This document shows, piece after piece, positions 1 to 10,189 of a DNA stretch of 35,382 nt. Numbering within the stretch: position 1 is the first letter of the stretch; every line of letters starts with the position of its first letter. The stretch is from Oscillospiraceae bacterium (lineage in GTDB: Bacteria > Bacillota > Clostridia > Oscillospirales > Oscillospiraceae). Location: positions 1 through 35,382 of the forward strand of contig JAFQBN010000020.1 of NCBI GenBank assembly GCA_017416685.1. The letters run 5' to 3'. A model generated the notes under the pieces. It was given only the letters and a program-made list of their open reading frames with translations. It did not search any database and had not been told where the DNA came from. The position numbers and the translations under genes are program-made.

Positions 1-510
<510 letters not shown>

Positions 511-527
511 CTATTCTCCTCCCTTTC

Positions 528-4367
<3,840 letters not shown>

Positions 4368-4450
4368 TCTACAATCAACTCGCTTTCTTCAGTCTGAACG
4401 GGTATCATTACTTCTTCGTGTTGCGCACGCTCGGCGCAGTTGTCACCTTT

Positions 4451-4516
4451 TCAAGGTCCCCTCTTGTCAGCCACGCGGCCACCTGTTATACTGCATTTAC
4501 AACATGATGGGGGCAT
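4451..4516 (-). CDS. Possible 21-codon leader ORF upstream of rpoB
   Basis: Within the predicted rpoB leader there is a GGAGG Shine-Dalgarno sequence (4522-4526). It lies 5 bases before an ATG (4514-4516) that opens a 21-codon frame ending in TGA at 4451. The peptide would be MPPSCCKCSITGGRVADKRG plus a final Pro, with three cysteines close together. Its ribosome site is much better than that of rpoB itself. It could be a regulatory leader peptide or a chance ORF; length alone cannot tell. It is reported because of its position and its Shine-Dalgarno sequence, not because of homology. Confidence 0.3.
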   Translation of the reverse strand: MPPSCCKCSITGGRVADKRGP

Positions 4517-4548
4517 GGGTGCCTCCGATGGGGATATAAAAGCATTTT

Positions 4549-4578
4549 AATTTACCACACATTATATATATTTGTCAA
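4549..4578 (-). promoter_or_regulatory. Candidate sigma-70 promoter of rpoBC
   Basis: On the minus strand there is a perfect -35 box TTGACA (4573-4578), an 18-base AT-rich spacer and a -10-like TAAATT (4549-4554). This would give a leader of about 175 nucleotides before the rpoB start. The -35 is convincing and the -10 is a weaker match. A second overlapping TATAAT-like string lies too close to the -35 to serve. Confidence 0.6.
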
Positions 4579-4663
4579 CTGTTATTTTGCATTTGACCTG
4601 ATTTTTTGTGGCGGACGGGATTTTTCCCGCTCCGTTTTCTTTTTTGTCTGGCAGATTATGGAT

Positions 4664-4692
4664 TTGACAGTACACGCAAATCATGTTAAAAT
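4664..4692 (+). promoter_or_regulatory. Strong sigma-70 promoter for the 4727-5945 operon
   Basis: TTGACA (4664-4669), exactly 17 bases, then TAAAAT (4687-4692). Transcription should start near 4699, giving a leader of about 28 bases before the AGGAGG site at 4713-4718. Confidence 0.85.
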
Positions 4693-4726
4693 TGCTCCAT
4701 AAAATTATGATGAGGAGGATATGCAC

Positions 4727-5017
4727 ATGGCATCCGAAAAGCTCCCCTTGACTTACAAGGGCCGCCCTCTGCGCCGCAAGGATAACCTGATCTATTACGG
4801 CACTATGGCCGAAAAATACATCATCATGCTTCAGGTCCTGTCCACCATCAAGGTGGACGATCTGGACGTGGCTACCAAGGTGGCCGTCCAGCTTCAGCTG
4901 ACCGACCCCGACCTGAAAAGCCGGGACCGCGTGGTGAAAAAGACCGAGAAGGAAAGCCTGTACGCCGCCATGGATGTGGCCTGCGTATGGCTGGACCGCG
5001 CACTGAGCAGTAAGTAA
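4727..5017 (+). CDS. Small conserved-looking protein of unknown function (96 residues)
   Basis: I do not recognise this family. The product is a soluble-looking 96-residue protein with no signal peptide, membrane segment or cysteine cluster motif. It starts MASEKLPLTYKGRPLRRKDN, carries an YYGTMAEKYIIMLQVLSTI stretch, and is predicted to be mainly alpha-helical. It is rich in Lys, Arg, Asp and Glu. The start at 4727 is chosen because GAGGAGG (4712-4718) lies 8 bases upstream; an in-frame ATG at 4721 is only 2 bases from that site. A near-consensus promoter, the strong ribosome site and an operon partner (NlpC/P60 gene 4 bases downstream) show it is a real gene. The link to the wall hydrolase could mean an accessory or regulatory role in envelope biology, but that is only inferred from position. 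Confidence 0.85.
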   Translation: MASEKLPLTYKGRPLRRKDNLIYYGTMAEKYIIMLQVLSTIKVDDLDVATKVAVQLQLTDPDLKSRDRVVKKTEKESLYAAMDVACVWLDRALSSK

Positions 5018-5021
5018 GCCT

Positions 5022-5945
5022 ATGAAGAGAATGAACGAGCGACGTTTCCTGCGTGCTGCCGCCCGTCCCCTTGTTTCCCTCCTGGTTGCGGGCGTTATGA
5101 CCACATCCAGTCTGGCCGCCCCCGCGGTGGTGACCGCTCAGGATGGTCTGCGCCTGCGCGCAGCCAGCAGCACCTCTTCCTCTGTACTGACCCTGCTGCC
5201 CTCGGGCAGCGCGCTGGAAGTGCTGGAGGCTGTGGACGACAGCTGGTACCGTGTCCGTGCCGGCCAGCGGGAGGGTTACGTTTCCAGTCAGTACGTCCGT
5301 CTGACCGGCGGTGAGACCGCCCCTTCGGGCGAAACCACTCCCCCTGCGCAGGAGGCTCCTGCCCCTGTGGAGGATAGCAAAACCTATGGTTTTGTCAGTG
5401 CTTCTTCCCTGAACGTGCGCAAAGGACCCGGGACCGATCAGGCCAAGGTGACTTCCCTGTCCGCCGGTGCGCAGGTGGAGATTTTGGAAGTGCTTGACGG
5501 CTGGTATCGCATTGAGAAGGGCTACGTCAGTGCCGACTACGTCACCCTGCTGGATCCGGGCATGACCGCCAAACAGGCCGAGATCGTGGCCTACGCCCAT
5601 CAGTTCCTGGGCTGCCGCTACGTTCTGGGCGGCAACGGTCCTTCCGTGTTTGACTGCTCCGGCCTGACCCAGTACGTCTATAAGCACTTCGGCTACACCA
5701 TCCGACGCACCGCCACCCAGCAGCTGGACAACGGCACGGTAGTCAGCAAGGAAAATCTGCTGCCCGGCGATCTGGTCTTTTTCAACAGTTCCGGCAGTAA
5801 TCCCGCCCGCGCCACCCACGTGGGCATTTACATCGGCGGCGGAGAATTCCTCCACGCCTCTTCCTCCAAAGTCGGCGTGATCATCAGCAGCCTGAACACC
5901 CCCTATTACACCAGAGTGTATACCACCGCCCGCCGTATTCTGTAA
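5022..5945 (+). CDS. Exported SH3-domain NlpC/P60 peptidoglycan endopeptidase
   Basis: A 307-residue exported cell-wall hydrolase. Residues 1-33 or so form a signal peptide: basic start MKRMNERRF, then a hydrophobic core ending in SLAA. Two bacterial SH3 repeats follow at about 36-94 and 122-176, joined by a Pro/Thr/Glu-rich linker; such repeats bind the wall. The NlpC/P60 domain fills about 182-307. Its catalytic Cys212 lies in FDCSGLTQYVY, His266 in ATHVGIYIG and a third polar residue His278 in FLHASS. The family cleaves peptide stems of peptidoglycan, often gamma-D-Glu to diamino acid bonds. The gene begins 4 bases after the small upstream gene and has little Shine-Dalgarno sequence of its own, so translation is probably coupled. 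A start at Met4 is also possible. A strong terminator follows directly. Confidence 0.93.
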   Translation: MKRMNERRFLRAAARPLVSLLVAGVMTTSSLAAPAVVTAQDGLRLRAASSTSSSVLTLLPSGSALEVLEAVDDSWYRVRAGQREGYVSSQYVRLTGGETAPSGETTPPAQEAPAPVEDSKTYGFVSASSLNVRKGPGTDQAKVTSLSAGAQVEILEVLDGWYRIEKGYVSADYVTLLDPGMTAKQAEIVAYAHQFLGCRYVLGGNGPSVFDCSGLTQYVYKHFGYTIRRTATQQLDNGTVVSKENLLPGDLVFFNSSGSNPARATHVGIYIGGGEFLHASSSKVGVIISSLNTPYYTRVYTTARRIL

Positions 5946-5956
5946 CAAGTACAAGC

Positions 5957-5996
5957 CGCCGCCCCGCAATTTATGCGGGGCGGCGTTCTTTTTTCG
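5957..5996 (+). terminator. Intrinsic terminator after the NlpC/P60 gene
   Basis: An 11-base-pair GC-rich perfect stem (5957-5967 with 5975-5985), a 7-base loop, then TTCTTTTTT. It ends the 4727-5945 operon. Confidence 0.93.
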
Positions 5997-6339
5997 GTAT
6001 CTGCCCTTGTCCAATATTATGTCGACTAAATACGATATTTTAATTTCTGTTTCTCGGTGTTTCACAGTTTCCTTTTTATGGCATCACTTGGATGTTATCC
6101 TCTATTCCCAGATATTTCAGTGCTGTGGAAAACTCTGTGGAAATTGTGTAAAACTCTTTGTAGTTTCTTTTCCCATATCGTTTTATGTCATCTTGTTTTT
6201 CCGTTATTTTCTCGTCTTTTCGCCTGTTTTGTGCGCACTTTCTCCCCTTTTTCGGGTTTTCAAAACTCCCCGTTCCGATTTCCGCCTGCAGCTGTTCTTC
6301 GATTATACAATCTGTATAATTATTTTTTCTCTTCCTTGA
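5997..6339. other. T-rich non-coding gap with DnaA-box-like strings
   Basis: About 340 bases without a convincing gene; the plus strand is strongly pyrimidine-rich and far more AT-rich than the flanking genes. The frames that stay open lack a ribosome site and a protein-like composition. At 6124-6153 there are three closely spaced strings TGTGGAAAA, TGTGGAAAT and TGTGTAAAA. The first differs by one base from the DnaA-box complement TGTGGATAA. A TTATCCTCT lies at 6095-6103. I cannot tell whether these bind DnaA. Confidence 0.4.
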
Positions 6340-6368
6340 TTGACGCGGAGGTTTTTTTATGGTATCAT
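6340..6368 (+). promoter_or_regulatory. Promoter of tRNA-Thr
   Basis: TTGACG (6340-6345), 17 bases, TATCAT (6363-6368), placing the start of transcription about 27 bases before the mature tRNA. Confidence 0.7.
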
Positions 6369-6401
6369 GCCCCTGTCGCGGTTGCGGCAATGATCAAAAA
6401 C

Positions 6402-6476
6402 GCTGGTGTGGCGCAGGGGTAGCGCAACTGATTCGTAATCAGTAGGTCGAGGGTTCAAATCCCTCCACCAGCTCCA
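6402..6476 (+). tRNA. tRNA-Thr(CGT)
   Basis: A full cloverleaf. The acceptor GCTGGTG (6402-6408) pairs with CACCAGC (6466-6472), with discriminator T and an encoded CCA (6474-6476). The D arm is GCGC...GCGC. The anticodon stem ACTGA/TCAGT encloses the loop TTCGTAA with anticodon CGT, reading the threonine codon ACG. The T arm is GAGGG-TTCAAAT-CCCTC. It is a single-gene transcript with its own promoter and terminator. Confidence 0.96.
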
Positions 6477-6512
6477 GACCGTCGGGAACAGTTTGTTCCC
6501 GACGGTCTTTTT
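6477..6512 (+). terminator. Terminator of tRNA-Thr
   Basis: A perfect 14-base-pair stem (6477-6490 with 6494-6507), 3-base loop and T5, starting right after the CCA end. Confidence 0.95.
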
Positions 6513-6537
6513 CTGGCACAAAATTCCTCTGCACCTG

Positions 6538-6566
6538 TTGCCTTTGGGTCAAATCAATGCTATGAT
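6538..6566 (+). promoter_or_regulatory. Promoter of the phosphohexomutase gene
   Basis: TTGCCT (6538-6543), 17 bases, TATGAT (6561-6566), leaving a leader of about 40 bases that ends in an AAGGAG ribosome site (6599-6604). Confidence 0.75.
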
Positions 6567-6612
6567 ATGGACAAGCGCAACACCACTTAAAATGGAATAA
6601 GGAGAATGTATC

Positions 6613-8115
6613 ATGGATTATAAGAAACTGCAAAACGGCAGCGACATCCGCGGTGTCGCTCTGGAGGGCATCGAGGGCCAGCACGTCAACCTGACCGAGC
6701 AGGCCTGCCATGACATCGGCCGCGGCTTCGCCCTGTGGCTGCGTCAGCGGCTGGGCAAGGACGCCCTGCGTGTCTCCGTGGGTCGTGACTCCCGCCTGTC
6801 CGGTCCTACCCTGTGCGATTGGCTGTGCAGCGCCATGAGCGAGCAGGGCATTCAGGTTACCGACATCGGTATGGCCTCCACCCCCGCCATGTTTATGAGT
6901 ACTGTGGCCGGTGCTAATCCCTATGACGCTTCCGTCATGATCACCGCCAGCCACCTGCCCTTCAACCGCAACGGCTTCAAGTTCTTCACCAAGGACGGCG
7001 GTTTGGAGAAGCAGGACATCGCCGCCATTTTGGACTTTGCCGCCGGTACCGAGACTACCGGCCTGCCCGCCACTCAGGTCGCCAAGGGCGAGTTCATGGA
7101 CGACTACGCCGCCATTCTGGTGGACAAGGTCCGCACCGCCACCGGCGAGCAGCTGCCTTTGGACGGCTTCCGCATCGTGGTGGACGCCGGCAACGGCGCA
7201 GGCGGGTTCTATGTGGAGAAGGTTCTGCAGCCTCTGGGCGCCAACACCGAGGGCAGCCAGTTCCTGGACCCCGACGGTTCCTTCCCCAACCACATCCCCA
7301 ACCCCGAGGACGGCGCCGCTATGGAGGCCATCACCTCCGCTGTAAAGGCCAATAAGGCTGATCTCGGCATCATCTTCGACACCGACGTGGACCGCGCCGG
7401 CGCCGTGCTGGCCGACGGCAGCGAACTCAACCGCAACCGCATCATCGCCATGCTGGCCGTCATCCTGCTGCGGGAGCATCCCGGCACCACCATCGTCACC
7501 GACTCCATCACCTCCACCGGCCTTGCCGAGTTTATTGCCAAGCGTGGCGGTGTCCACCACCGTTTCAAGCGCGGCTACCGCAACGTCATCAACGAGTCCA
7601 TCCGTCTGAACGCCGCCGGTCAGGACAGCCAGCTGGCCATCGAGACCTCCGGTCACGGCGCTCTGAAGGAGAACTACTTCCTGGACGACGGCGCGTATCT
7701 GGTCACCAAGCTGCTCATCGAACTGGCTCGCGGCAAGAAGGAAGGCTACACTCTGGCCTCTCTCATCGAAGATCTGGCCGAGCCTGCCGAGAGCAAGGAG
7801 CTGCGCCTGAACATCATCCCCGAGGACTTCAAGGCCTGCGGCCAGAAGGTGCTGGACGATCTGCAGGCTTACGCCGCCAACCAGCCCGGCTGGACCATCG
7901 CTCCCAACAACTACGAGGGCGTGCGCGTCAATCTGGATGCCGACCACGGCAACGGATGGTTCCTGCTGCGCCTCAGCCTGCACGACCCCCTGCTGCCTCT
8001 GAACATCGAGTCCGACGTGACCGGCGGCGTGCTGACCATCGCAAAGGAACTGTCCCGCTTCCTGCTGGGCCGCGAGGGTCTGGACACCCAGAAGCTGGCC
8101 GATTTCGTGGGCTGA
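6613..8115 (+). CDS. Phosphoglucomutase/phosphomannomutase family protein
   Basis: A 500-residue cytoplasmic alpha-D-phosphohexomutase that interconverts the 1- and 6-phosphates of glucose or mannose, feeding wall and exopolysaccharide sugar nucleotides. All four family signatures are present in order. The phospho-serine loop is ITASHLP with Ser113. The Mg2+ loop is DTDVDR (256-261). The sugar-binding loop has ETSGHGALKENYF in place of GExSGH. A C-terminal phosphate-binding region is rich in Arg and Ser. The string SVGRDSRLSGP near the N-terminus is typical. The ATG at 6613 has AAGGAG 8 bases upstream. It forms a unit of its own between a clear promoter and terminator. Whether glucose or mannose phosphate is preferred cannot be read from sequence, so no symbol is given. 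Confidence 0.93.
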   Translation: MDYKKLQNGSDIRGVALEGIEGQHVNLTEQACHDIGRGFALWLRQRLGKDALRVSVGRDSRLSGPTLCDWLCSAMSEQGIQVTDIGMASTPAMFMSTVAGANPYDASVMITASHLPFNRNGFKFFTKDGGLEKQDIAAILDFAAGTETTGLPATQVAKGEFMDDYAAILVDKVRTATGEQLPLDGFRIVVDAGNGAGGFYVEKVLQPLGANTEGSQFLDPDGSFPNHIPNPEDGAAMEAITSAVKANKADLGIIFDTDVDRAGAVLADGSELNRNRIIAMLAVILLREHPGTTIVTDSITSTGLAEFIAKRGGVHHRFKRGYRNVINESIRLNAAGQDSQLAIETSGHGALKENYFLDDGAYLVTKLLIELARGKKEGYTLASLIEDLAEPAESKELRLNIIPEDFKACGQKVLDDLQAYAANQPGWTIAPNNYEGVRVNLDADHGNGWFLLRLSLHDPLLPLNIESDVTGGVLTIAKELSRFLLGREGLDTQKLADFVG

Positions 8116-8140
8116 TCCTCTCCCCTTTCATCTGCTCAAA

Positions 8141-8174
8141 ATGCCCCAAAGCGCAACGCTTTGGGGCATTTTTT
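8141..8174 (+). terminator. Terminator of the phosphohexomutase gene
   Basis: A 13-base-pair perfect stem (8141-8153 with 8157-8169), loop CAA, followed by a run of T. Confidence 0.95.
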
Positions 8175-8212
8175 ATGTGCAAAAATTTTTGCGTATTTTT
8201 TCGAAAAAGGTG

Positions 8213-8241
8213 TTGACAAAGCGTGTGTGCGGTGGTAATAT
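8213..8241 (+). promoter_or_regulatory. Promoter of tRNA-Leu
   Basis: Perfect TTGACA (8213-8218), 17 bases, TAATAT (8236-8241). Confidence 0.88.
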
Positions 8242-8275
8242 ATCACTTGTTCCGAGCGGAACTCCACTACCAAAT

Positions 8276-8362
8276 GCGCGAGTGGTGGAATTGGTAGACT
8301 CGCTGGCTTCAGGTGCCAGTGCTCGCAAGGGCGTGTGGGTTCGACTCCCACCTCGCGCACCA
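8276..8362 (+). tRNA. tRNA-Leu(CAG)
   Basis: A class II tRNA with the long variable arm typical of leucine. The acceptor GCGCGAG (8276-8282) pairs with CTCGCGC (8352-8358), with discriminator A and an encoded CCA (8360-8362). The anticodon stem CTGGC/GCCAG holds the loop TTCAGGT, anticodon CAG, reading CTG. The T arm is GTGGG-TTCGACT-CCCAC. Its last 18 bases recur at 8485-8502 (see the repeat entries). Confidence 0.96.
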
Positions 8363-8433
8363 AAAAACGAGATCACCCTTTTGGGTGACCTCGTTTTTTT
8401 GATTTGCGGGAGGAGAACCCACGGTTCGATATA
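8345..8433 (+). repeat. Direct repeat copy 1: tRNA-Leu 3' end, terminator and tail
   Basis: The block consists of the last 18 bases of tRNA-Leu, its terminator hairpin with T7, and a 33-base tail (8401-8433). It recurs downstream at 8485-8568. The tails match at 30 of 33 positions. The two terminators share their outline, not their exact stem sequence: both pair GGGTGA with its complement. The tail GCGGG-AGGAGAA-CCCAC looks like a T-arm read on the other strand. Confidence 0.85.
8367..8400 (+). terminator. Terminator of tRNA-Leu
   Basis: A stem of 12 pairs with one A/C mismatch (8367-8378 with 8382-8393), followed by seven T residues. It lies within the duplicated block. Confidence 0.9.
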
Positions 8434-8484
8434 CGGGGTCTTAGCGCAAGCGCTTTAGAGCCCGTTAATGCCGCCACAGGCGGC

Positions 8485-8568
8485 CTCCCACCTCGCGCAC
8501 CACGACCTCACCCATCCGGGTGAGGTCGTTTTTTTGATTTGTGGGAGGAAAACCCACGATTCGATATA
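8485..8568 (+). repeat. Direct repeat copy 2: tRNA-Leu 3' fragment, second terminator and tail
   Basis: Positions 8485-8502 repeat the tRNA-Leu 3' end including CCA, but no tRNA body precedes them. The fragment cannot make a tRNA. A perfect 11-base-pair terminator stem (8503-8513 with 8518-8528) plus T7 follows, then the 33-base tail at 8536-8568. In this copy GTGGG-AGGAAAA-CCCAC is a perfect 5-base stem with 7-base loop. Between the copies, 8434-8484 holds small hairpins, including GCCGCC-ACA-GGCGGC. The layout resembles a partial duplication or the scar left at a tRNA 3' attachment site, but no integrase is present. Confidence 0.85.
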
Positions 8569-8602
8569 AAAAACACCCCGCAGCCTGTGGCTGCGGGGTG
8601 TT
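8565..8602 (-). terminator. Terminator of the liv operon
   Basis: A perfect 14-base-pair stem (8572-8585 with 8589-8602), loop of 3. On the minus strand it is followed by TTTTTTATATC. It lies 18 bases beyond the livF stop. Confidence 0.93.
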
Positions 8603-8620
8603 CATGTTTTCATTCAGCTA

Positions 8621-9328
8621 TCAGCCGCCGAGGTATGCCTCGCGGACCTTGTCGCTGGCCATCAGCTCAGCACCGGTGCCGCTGAGGGAGATCTTACCGG
8701 TCTCCAGCACGTAGGCGCGGTCGGCCACGGACAGGGCCGCCTGAGCGTTCTGCTCCACCAGCAGGATGGTGGTACCGGCAGCATGCAGTTCCCGGATGAT
8801 GTCGAAAATCTGCTCCACCAGAATGGGAGCCAGACCCATGGACGGCTCGTCCAGCATCAGCAGCTTGGGGCGGCTCATCAGGGCGCGGCCCATGGCCAGC
8901 ATCTGCTGCTCACCGCCGGACAGGGTGCCGGCGATCTGCTTGCGGCGCTCCTCCAGGCGGGGGAAGCGCTTGTACACGTCGGCAATACCGGGCACGACGG
9001 TGGAATTAGGCTGGGTGTAGGCGCCCATTTCCAGATTTTCCTCCACCGTCATCTGCAGGAAAATGCGGCGGCCTTCGGGACACTGGGCCAAACCGTGCTC
9101 CACGATCTTGTGGGGCGCAATTCCCTTCATGTCCTTACCGTCAAAGGTAATGGTGCCGGTACGGGGGCGCAGTAGGCCGGACACGGTGTTCAGCACGGTG
9201 GACTTACCGGCGCCGTTGGCACCGATCAGGGTAACAACTTCGCCCTCGTTCACTTCGAAGGACACGCCCTTGACGGCATGGATGCTGCCGTAATAGACGT
9301 GGATGTTATCAACTGTCAGCAGAGCCAT
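8621..9328 (-). CDS. livF: Branched-chain amino acid ABC transporter, ATPase LivF
   Basis: A 235-residue ATPase, one of the two nucleotide-binding subunits of the high-affinity Leu/Ile/Val importer. Walker A is GANGAGKST at 36-44, the ABC signature is LSGGEQQML, and Walker B is LLMLDEPSMGLAP, followed by the switch His region in LLVEQNA. The SMGLAP after Walker B and the FDGKDMKGIAPHKIVEHGL insert are typical of LivF. An AAGGAGG site precedes the ATG at 9326-9328, which is 3 bases after the livG stop. It is the last gene of the liv operon, ending at a strong terminator. The exact cargo could be another hydrophobic amino acid or an amide. Confidence 0.95.
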   Translation of the reverse strand: MALLTVDNIHVYYGSIHAVKGVSFEVNEGEVVTLIGANGAGKSTVLNTVSGLLRPRTGTITFDGKDMKGIAPHKIVEHGLAQCPEGRRIFLQMTVEENLEMGAYTQPNSTVVPGIADVYKRFPRLEERRKQIAGTLSGGEQQMLAMGRALMSRPKLLMLDEPSMGLAPILVEQIFDIIRELHAAGTTILLVEQNAQAALSVADRAYVLETGKISLSGTGAELMASDKVREAYLGG

Positions 9329-9331
9329 CGT

Positions 9332-10189
9332 TTAGTCCTCCTTCTTTTTGCCGAGGTAAGCCTCGATCACGGCGGGGTTGCCCTGAATATCCTCGGGCGT
9401 ACCCTTGGCAATGATCTTACCGAAGTTCAGCACGCAGATACCTTCACACACGCCCATGACCAGATTCATGTCGTGCTCGATGAGCATGATGGCGATTTGG
9501 AAAGTATCCCGGATCTTGCGGATATTCTCCATCAGCTCGGCGGTCTCCGAGGGGTTCATACCGGCAGCAGGCTCGTCCAGCAGCAGCAGCTTGGGATTGG
9601 TGGCCAAAGCACGGACGATCTCCAGACGGCGCTGTGCGCCATAGGGCAGGGAGCCGGCCTGAGCATCCGCCATATCCTGCATATCGAAGATGGACAGCAG
9701 TTCCAGCGCCTTGGCCCGGGCCTTCTTCTCCTGGATCCAGTGCTGGGGCAGACGCAGCACACTGGAAACCATTCCGTTATGCATTTCGTTGTGCAGACCC
9801 ACCAGCACGTTATCCAGCACGCTCATCTTCTCGAACAGGCGGATATTCTGGAAGGTACGGGCGATGCCGGCCCGGTTGACGTGGGCGGTGTCCATATCGT
9901 GGGTGTCGTGGCCGTCCAGCAGGATGGTGCCGCGGGTAGGCTGATACACCTTGGTCAGCAGGTTGAACACGGTGGTCTTACCGGCACCGTTAGGACCGAT
10001 CAGGCCGGCGATCTCGGTGCGGCCGATGGCCATGTTGAAGTCAGCCACGGCGCTCAGACCGCCGAAGTCAATGCCCAGATGGCGGCACTCCAGAATGGGG
10101 GTCTGATTCACATCGCGGTCAGGAATGATGTTGGTGCTGGGAACAGGCACCAGCTTGGGCTTGGGGTAGTTCTGATTTGCCTTGCTCAT
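9332..10189 (-). CDS. livG: Branched-chain amino acid ABC transporter, ATPase LivG
   Basis: A 285-residue ATPase partner of LivF. Walker A is GPNGAGKTT, the LivG-type signature is LPYGAQRRLE (replacing LSGGQ), and Walker B is LLLLDEPAAGMNP. The stretch GIARTFQNIRLFEKMSVLDNV is typical of this subfamily, which has a long insert after the Q-loop. The N-terminus has about 30 residues of low-complexity extension before the ABC domain begins at ILECRHLGIDFGG. The ATG at 10187-10189 overlaps the livM stop as ATGA, implying coupled translation. Confidence 0.95.
   Translation of the reverse strand: MSKANQNYPKPKLVPVPSTNIIPDRDVNQTPILECRHLGIDFGGLSAVADFNMAIGRTEIAGLIGPNGAGKTTVFNLLTKVYQPTRGTILLDGHDTHDMDTAHVNRAGIARTFQNIRLFEKMSVLDNVLVGLHNEMHNGMVSSVLRLPQHWIQEKKARAKALELLSIFDMQDMADAQAGSLPYGAQRRLEIVRALATNPKLLLLDEPAAGMNPSETAELMENIRKIRDTFQIAIMLIEHDMNLVMGVCEGICVLNFGKIIAKGTPEDIQGNPAVIEAYLGKKKED

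Larger units (their letters stand above)
4368..4663. other. Intergenic region between the divergent rpoB and 4727-5017 transcripts
   Basis: About 300 bases hold the rpoB leader and promoter (minus) and the upstream side of the plus-strand promoter. At 4612-4645 on the plus strand there is a terminator-like hairpin: a stem of 4 + 5 base pairs with one bulge and a TTTT loop, followed by TTTTCTTTTTT. It points towards the plus-strand promoter, so it may insulate that unit from antisense transcription out of rpoB. The rpoB leader also contains small hairpins, such as ACCTT/AAGGT near 4447-4459. No longer coding frame is convincing here. Confidence 0.5.

Noticed and set aside
6076-6390. Lys/Arg-rich 104-codon frame in the T-rich gap
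   Set aside because: It starts at TTG without a ribosome site and overlaps the tRNA-Thr promoter; the composition only reflects purine-rich DNA.
6439-7983. A 514-codon open frame on the minus strand opposite the phosphohexomutase
   Set aside because: Antisense shadow with a repetitive Gly/Val/Leu/Gln composition; it also runs through tRNA-Thr and its terminator.
8434-8502. A second tRNA-Leu gene ending at 8502
   Set aside because: Only the last 18 bases match; no 5' acceptor strand, D arm or anticodon arm can be built upstream.
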